Shown piece after piece: positions 60,009 through 64,000 of a stretch of DNA of 64,000 bases (the stretch's first letter is position 1; each line of letters begins with the position of its first letter). Location of the stretch: contig JBFMAI010000040.1 of NCBI GenBank assembly GCA_040755725.1, forward strand, positions 434,001 through 498,000, given 5' to 3'. The translations under genes were made by a program, and so were the position numbers. Origin of the DNA: JBFMAI01 sp040755725 (GTDB taxonomy: Bacteria; Planctomycetota; Phycisphaerae; UBA1845; Fen-1342). Under the pieces are notes generated by a model, which saw only the letters and a program-made list of their open reading frames with translations, was not told where the DNA came from and ran no database searches.

Positions 60009-61153
60009 GCGGCCTGCCCTCCCGTCGCCGGCGTGGTCGGGGTGGCGGCGCTCGGAGCACGCGGTGCGCCGGCCGCGGCGGCGGTCGCATTCACAAACGC
60101 CCGCGCCGCCACAATGACGCCGCGTGTCTCCTCGACGCCCGGGCGCACCGCGGCGTACTTCACCCGGTCGCACGCCTCCAGGAACTCCCGCAGGCGAAGC
60201 GCGTCGTACGGCAACGCCTGGGGCCGGCGGCTCAGCGCTCGCAGGAACTCCTCGGTCGTCATCTCGGGCGCCGCCAGGCCGAACTTCCGCTCGATGTACT
60301 CCCGCACGATCTCCGTGAGCCGGTAGTATCCTGCGCGGACGCGTTCCGGCGCGTCCCAGTCCAGCGCGTCCAGTTCCGCGAGGGCCCGCAGGGCCCAGAC
60401 CTCGGGCAGGATTGGCGGCGCCGGCCGCGTCGCCCACCTTCGCCAGGCCCGATAGCCGAAATACAGAGCACACGCCCCGGCACCGACGCCGCCGACCAGC
60501 ACCGCCCACTGCCACGCTGGCCGCGGCGGCTTCGGCGGCAGCCGTGTCGCCGTGATGTCGCGCGGGCTCTCCGGCTTGTCCTGGGCGGTCAGGACAGAGC
60601 GAACTTCGACCGCGATGGGCTTGCTCACGATGACCTGTTCCGCCGGCTGAGTGTCGGTCCCGGCAACGCGACGTTTGTACCGAACTTCCAGCGGCGGGAT
60701 TTCGAGCTTGCCGGACACCGCCGGCTCCAGCACGAGCTCGCGTTGCCACACGGTGCCGCGCTCGCCGGGCCGCGGTTCGGGCGTGGCGGCGACGCGGGCA
60801 GGTAGCGACTCAAACGCGGTCGCTTCAGGCAATTGGACCTCGTATTCGTCCGGGGCCTCGAACGTCACGCGCACGCGTGCCGTATCCCCAACCGCGAGTT
60901 CCTTCGGCTCGGCCTCGACCGTCAGCCGTAAGGGCCCGCGCTCCACCACGTCGCGGACGACTGCCGGCGGCGCGGGCTCGCGCTCACAACCGGCAACCAG
61001 CAATGCCACCAGCAGCACGCCGGCCGGGAGGGCGAGGCTCCCGCCGAGCCGCTGCTCGCCAGAAGGCTCGCTTTCCCAGGCAGCACGATGGCCCGGTCCC
61101 CACCCGGCACCCGACGGGCGCGGCCAATGCCAGGATGCCGGGCGCGGTCTCAT
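60005..61153 (-). CDS. BatD-like lipoprotein with repeat-altered signal peptide
   Basis: 382 residues from ATG 61153 (ATGA overlap with the DUF58 gene). Lipobox Leu-Val-Ala-Gly-Cys with Cys at 56. The predicted signal region is 55 residues, about twice the normal length; residues about 25-43 are encoded by a family C repeat, part of which (SLALPAG) now forms the start of the hydrophobic core. The mature part has a beta-sandwich resembling BatD (PLRLTVEAEPKELAVGDTARV), a membrane helix near 185-205, and a helical C-terminal domain with YIERKFGLAAPEMTTEEFL. Confidence 0.75.
   Translation of the reverse strand: MRPRPASWHWPRPSGAGWGPGHRAAWESEPSGEQRLGGSLALPAGVLLVALLVAGCEREPAPPAVVRDVVERGPLRLTVEAEPKELAVGDTARVRVTFEAPDEYEVQLPEATAFESLPARVAATPEPRPGERGTVWQRELVLEPAVSGKLEIPPLEVRYKRRVAGTDTQPAEQVIVSKPIAVEVRSVLTAQDKPESPRDITATRLPPKPPRPAWQWAVLVGGVGAGACALYFGYRAWRRWATRPAPPILPEVWALRALAELDALDWDAPERVRAGYYRLTEIVREYIERKFGLAAPEMTTEEFLRALSRRPQALPYDALRLREFLEACDRVKYAAVRPGVEETRGVIVAARAFVNATAAAAGAPRAPSAATPTTPATGGQAA
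61025..61080. repeat. Family C repeat inside the BatD-like signal peptide
   Basis: Plus-strand GGGAGGGCGAGGCTCCCGCCGAGCCG with a degraded second half (GCTCGCCAGAAGGCTCGC). It matches the copies at 63828-63914 and lies fully inside coding sequence. Confidence 0.75.
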
Positions 61154-62025
61154 CGTCGCCGCCCCCGTCGCCGGAAGAACGTCGCCAGGGGCTCGACAAA
61201 CGGCTCGCCGGTGGCGACCTCGATCGTGTCGATGCGGAGTCGCCGAAACTCCGTCCGCAACCCCTCGCGCTGCTGTTCGGCCATCTGTCGGAACCGCTCG
61301 CGGACCGCGCGCGAGCGGCTGTCCACCAGAAGCTGCTCGCCGGTCTCCGCGTCGAACAGCTCGATGAAACCCGCCGCCGGCAGCTTCGCCTCGCGCCGGT
61401 CGCCGACGACGATCGGAATGAGGTCGTGCCGGTGGCGAATGCTGCGCAGGGGCCGCCGAAACTCGGGCGACTGGAAGTCACTGATGAGGAACACGACCGC
61501 CCGGCGCCGCAGGACGCGGCCGAGATACTCCAGCGCGCCGGCGACATCGGTGCCGCACCCCGTCGGCGTGTGATACAGCAGCTCCCGCACAACCCGCAGC
61601 ACGTGCCGCGTGCCCTTGCGCGGCGGTACGACCTTCTCGACGCGGTCGGTGAACAGAATCAGCCCCACCTTGTCGTTGTTCTGGATCGCGGAGAACGCCA
61701 GCGTGGCCCCGATCTCCGCGACCAGCTCACTCTTGAGCTGCTGCCGCGTGCCGAAACCCTGCGACGCACTGACGTCCACAAGCAGGACGACCGTCAGCTC
61801 GCGTTCCTCGCGGTAGCTCTTGACGAACGGCCGGCCCGTGCGGGCGGTCACGTTCCAGTCGATCGTCCGCACGTCGTCCCCCGGCTGATACTCGCGGACC
61901 TCCTCGAACTCCATCCCCCGTCCCTTGAACGCGGAGTGGTACTGCCCGGCGAACAGGTCGTGGACCATCGCCGAGGTCACGATCTGGATGCGACGGACTT
62001 TGCGCAGGATGTCGGCGGGGATCAT
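61150..62025 (-). CDS. DUF58 domain protein
   Basis: 291 residues. DUF58 signature GRGMEFEEVREYQPGDDVRTIDWNVTAR with the following YREERELTVVLLVDVSASQ (VWA-like MIDAS, D-S-A-S). No membrane helix in this version. DUF58 proteins normally follow a MoxR AAA+ ATPase and precede Bat genes; here the preceding genes are HEPN and MNT. Overlaps both neighbours by ATGA. Confidence 0.93.
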   Translation of the reverse strand: MIPADILRKVRRIQIVTSAMVHDLFAGQYHSAFKGRGMEFEEVREYQPGDDVRTIDWNVTARTGRPFVKSYREERELTVVLLVDVSASQGFGTRQQLKSELVAEIGATLAFSAIQNNDKVGLILFTDRVEKVVPPRKGTRHVLRVVRELLYHTPTGCGTDVAGALEYLGRVLRRRAVVFLISDFQSPEFRRPLRSIRHRHDLIPIVVGDRREAKLPAAGFIELFDAETGEQLLVDSRSRAVRERFRQMAEQQREGLRTEFRRLRIDTIEVATGEPFVEPLATFFRRRGRRR

Positions 62026-62420
62026 CGCTCGTCAGGCAGGCGAGTCAGGACCGCGGACCAGACCCGCTGCGACGCCGCGACCATCGCCCGGCCGGCCGCC
62101 TCATCCGGCTCGTAGAGATCGTCGGGATACCGCGCTCCGACGGCATAATACGTCAGGCGCTGGCAGTCGGGCTCCAGGGGGCTCAATGTCGCGTCGATTC
62201 GCGCACATTCGGTGAGCACGGCGACCGAATCGTGCGTGCGGGGCGGCGTGCAATCGGGAAACACCAGGAAGGCCTTCAGCGCCTTCTCCGCGGCCTGTTG
62301 CGCGTGGAAGCAGACGGTGTCCCACGGTACGGTGGGCGACCGGAGGTTGTTTTCGATATCCAGTCGGTCGCTGGCGGCCTTGGCCAACCAACGCCGAAAG
62401 GCGGATTCACGGGCGCTCAT
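62022..62420 (-). CDS. HEPN domain protein (toxin-like)
   Basis: 132 residues from ATG 62420, overlapping the MNT gene by 14 bases and DUF58 by ATGA. Motif VCFHAQQAAEKALKAFLVF (about 36-54) is diagnostic for HEPN proteins of the COG1895/COG2250 type; helix bundle pattern throughout. Pairs with MNT nucleotidyltransferases as type VII-like toxin/antitoxin modules in many genomes. Whether the RNase motif (RxxxxxxH) is active was not settled; RTHD at about 63-66 is only part of it. Confidence 0.87.
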   Translation of the reverse strand: MSARESAFRRWLAKAASDRLDIENNLRSPTVPWDTVCFHAQQAAEKALKAFLVFPDCTPPRTHDSVAVLTECARIDATLSPLEPDCQRLTYYAVGARYPDDLYEPDEAAGRAMVAASQRVWSAVLTRLPDER

Positions 62421-62733
62421 AGAGCACCGCCCCTTCCTTGTCGATCGCGTCCAACAGCGTGCCACGCACGCCCCGCAGTCGGGCCACCTCGGCGGGGGTG
62501 TAGACGACCACGTCCAGCGACCAGGGCCGTAGGCCAAACAGCGCGCTGACCTCGACGGCCCGCTCAGGCGGGCTGCGATCGGTCTCCATTTCGACGAAGA
62601 GATCCACGTCGCTGTCCGACCGGGAGTCCCCACGCGCCCGGCTGCCAAACAGGACGATACGGCGCGGATTCAAGCGCTCAACCAGCGTTCGACGAATCTC
62701 GTCCAATAGCCGCGAGTCAACCACGAGGTTCAT
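62407..62733 (-). CDS. Minimal nucleotidyltransferase (MNT, antitoxin-like)
   Basis: 108 residues. GSRARGDSRSDSDVDLFVEM (about 30-49) carries the GS-x10-DxD pattern of the polymerase-beta superfamily, with the third acidic residue in LDVVVYT near 75. MNT proteins neutralise HEPN partners by adenylylation in characterised pairs. Overlaps the HEPN gene. First gene of the coupled Bat series. Confidence 0.9.
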   Translation of the reverse strand: MNLVVDSRLLDEIRRTLVERLNPRRIVLFGSRARGDSRSDSDVDLFVEMETDRSPPERAVEVSALFGLRPWSLDVVVYTPAEVARLRGVRGTLLDAIDKEGAVLYERP

Positions 62734-62880
62734 CCACTGCCGCTGATGCCACGGCGCTCGGCCGGCATTCTAGCACCGGCCATCGGGCCACCCCACTGCT
62801 CGTCGCCCCCGCGCGGGCGCGACGACGCCCTATTCTAATGACGACGCAGCGGACCGAAACCCGACCGGCAACCACGCCCA

Positions 62881-63723
62881 TCACGGCGTCACGGACCGGC
62901 GTGAGACGATCGGCAGCCCCTCATTCAGGCTCCCCGAGCGAAAGCCCCGCAGGTCCACGGTTACGTATCGGAAGCCGAGCTCCCGGAGCCGCGCGTCGAT
63001 GCCGGCCCGCAGCGCCTGGTCCGCCAGCCGCGCAATCTGCCCCGCCGGCACCTCGATCCGCGCCACGGCCCCATGATGCCGAACGCGGCACTCCGGAAAC
63101 CCCGCCTCCCGCAAGAACGCCTCGGCGGCGTCAATCTGCGCCAGCTTCGCGGCCGTCACCGGCTCGCCATAGGGGACCCGCGAAGACAAGCACGGCGATG
63201 CGGGCTTTTCGGCAACGGACAGCCCCAGTGCACGGGCCAACCGACGCAGCTCCGCCTTGGTGATCCCCGCTTCGGCCAGCGGCGCCACCACGCGCTGCTC
63301 ATCCGCGGCCTGGAGCCCCGGGCGGAAGTCGTCCAGATCGTCCGCGTTCGTGCCGCAGAGGACCGCTCGAAAACCGCGCTCCGCCGCCAGCCGCGACAGA
63401 CGCGTGAACAACTCCGTCTTGCAGTAGTAGCAGCGATCGGTCGGATTGGCGACATAGCGGGGGTCGTCGAACTCCGCCGTGTCGAGGAACTCGTGCGGCA
63501 CGCCGACTTCCGCCGCCAACGCCGGCACGCTATTCAACTCGGCCGCTGGCACACTCGGGCTGCGCCCGGTCACGGCGAGCACCTTCTCGGACCCCAAGGT
63601 CTCGACGGCCACCTTCAGCAGCAGTGTGCTGTCCACGCCGCCGGAGAAGGCCACAGCCGCCGACCCCAACTCGCGCAGTCTGTTTCGCAGCCTGTCCAAC
63701 TTGGCCTGCAGCGCCTCATCCAT
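62881..63723 (-). CDS. larE: ATP-dependent sacrificial sulfur transferase LarE
   Basis: 280 residues. PP-loop AVAFSGGVDSTLLLKVA (about 23-39), a zinc- or sulfur-like CYYCK pair, and EKPASPCLSSRVPYGEPV with the conserved Cys near 176 whose sulfur is given up in LarE. It sulfurates the nickel-pincer nucleotide precursor of lactate racemase-type enzymes. The larB and larC partners are not in the window. ATG 63723. Confidence 0.93.
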   Translation of the reverse strand: MDEALQAKLDRLRNRLRELGSAAVAFSGGVDSTLLLKVAVETLGSEKVLAVTGRSPSVPAAELNSVPALAAEVGVPHEFLDTAEFDDPRYVANPTDRCYYCKTELFTRLSRLAAERGFRAVLCGTNADDLDDFRPGLQAADEQRVVAPLAEAGITKAELRRLARALGLSVAEKPASPCLSSRVPYGEPVTAAKLAQIDAAEAFLREAGFPECRVRHHGAVARIEVPAGQIARLADQALRAGIDARLRELGFRYVTVDLRGFRSGSLNEGLPIVSRRSVTP

Positions 63724-63827
63724 AGCGCGGGGGTCCTCGCGGGTGACCGGCTCTAGCCGATTCTACTCCCTCGCAGCACCGCGAGCAGGCCGGCATGACC
63801 ACGCAGTTCAAGGGGGGGACACCGGGA

Positions 63828-63914
63828 GGGGAGGGCGCGGCTCCCGCCGAGCCGTCACGGGAGGGCGAGGCTCCTGCCGAGCCGCGGCTTGCCAAGAGAC
63901 TCGCCCTCCCGGGC
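63828..63914. repeat. Family C repeats, two units, one with terminal inverted repeats
   Basis: The first unit (63828-63854) is partial. The second (63858-63914) has perfect 12-base inverted ends CGGGAGGGCGAG (63858-63869) and CTCGCCCTCCCG (63900-63911) around a 30-base core. The architecture is MITE-like but very short; no target duplication was clear. Confidence 0.75.
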
Positions 63915-63934
63915 GGCACGGTCGCGATGCCTGC

Positions 63935-64000
63935 CTAGGGCACCGTGCGCGGCGGTGGGGCCGCACTCGTGGCCACCGGCGTCGCGGAGCGGCGGAGCAA
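63935..64000 (-). CDS. Possible C-terminus of a gene entering from the right edge
   Basis: Reading leftward, an open frame of 21 codons enters from the window edge and ends at TAG (63935-63937). The peptide is Ala/Pro/Thr-rich (ATPVATSAAPPPRTVP), like a disordered tail. Too short to assign. Confidence 0.3.
   Translation of the reverse strand: MLRRSATPVATSAAPPPRTVP

Noticed and set aside
1..64000. tRNA, rRNA, insertion sequence or prophage genes
   Set aside because: No T-loop GTTCGAATC-type signals, rRNA blocks, transposase or integrase motifs were noticed in the gaps or coding regions.

Overview
The window looks like a chromosomal segment of a high-GC, Gram-negative-type bacterium, most likely a planctomycete (possibly Phycisphaerae or a relative). 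This is inferred from the combination of genes: a Kdo transferase, an EpsI-type exopolysaccharide locus, a DUF58/Bat operon, SpoVR, type IV pilus genes, and many repetitive spacers between genes. No rRNA, tRNA, CRISPR array, phage or insertion sequence was recognised.

Region 1 (1-30 kb, almost all minus strand) is an exopolysaccharide locus. Read in its own direction it runs from a NusG/RfaH-like antiterminator at 29.9 kb to EpsI at 0.8 kb. Between them lie a membrane protein, a heparinase II/III-type protein, a nucleotidyltransferase-like protein, a Wzz/BY-kinase, the initiating sugar transferase, an alpha-toroid-like protein, a WecG/TagA enzyme, a UDP-sugar dehydrogenase-like protein, three GT4 glycosyltransferases, a CapK-like ligase, a dehydrogenase/Gfo-Idh fusion, two methyltransferases, an O-antigen ligase/polymerase-like protein, a sulfotransferase and a flippase. 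A plus-strand beta-helix lipoprotein lies convergent with the last GT4. Together these could start a lipid-linked glycan, extend and decorate it (methyl, possibly sulfate), flip it, polymerise it and control chain length. No exosortase or outer-membrane Wza protein is in view. A FixL/FixJ-like kinase with two response regulators (30-33 kb) sits just upstream in the same direction.

Region 2 (33-38 kb) holds a multi-membrane-span glycosyltransferase-like protein, a thioredoxin-fold membrane protein, SpoVR and a YbaK-type deacylase.

Region 3 (38-50.7 kb, plus strand) is one directional array: histidine kinase, receiver protein, HD-GYP protein, degenerate GGDEF protein, STAS protein, then PilB, PilC, PilM, PilN, PilO, a PilP-like protein and a pilin. 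PilB carries a tandem MshEN (c-di-GMP-binding) motif and the GGDEF-like protein keeps an I-site. The array therefore reads as a self-contained c-di-GMP-controlled pilus or pseudopilus system. It ends in a strong intrinsic terminator, followed by a candidate free-standing structured RNA at about 50.97-51.17 kb.

Region 4 (51-64 kb) holds WaaA, a LolA-like exported protein, a lone SucD, a KefB-type antiporter, and a tightly coupled operon MNT-HEPN-DUF58-BatD-BatA-BatB-BatC in which the toxin/antitoxin-like pair sits where a MoxR ATPase is usual. LarE follows, then a repeat-rich edge.

Across the window, gene junctions are mostly of two kinds: 4-base ATGA/GTGA overlaps, or 100-300-base spacers filled with dispersed repeats. 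At least five repeat families can be told apart by eye. Copies have also entered coding sequence, in a glycosyltransferase and in the signal peptide of the BatD-like lipoprotein.
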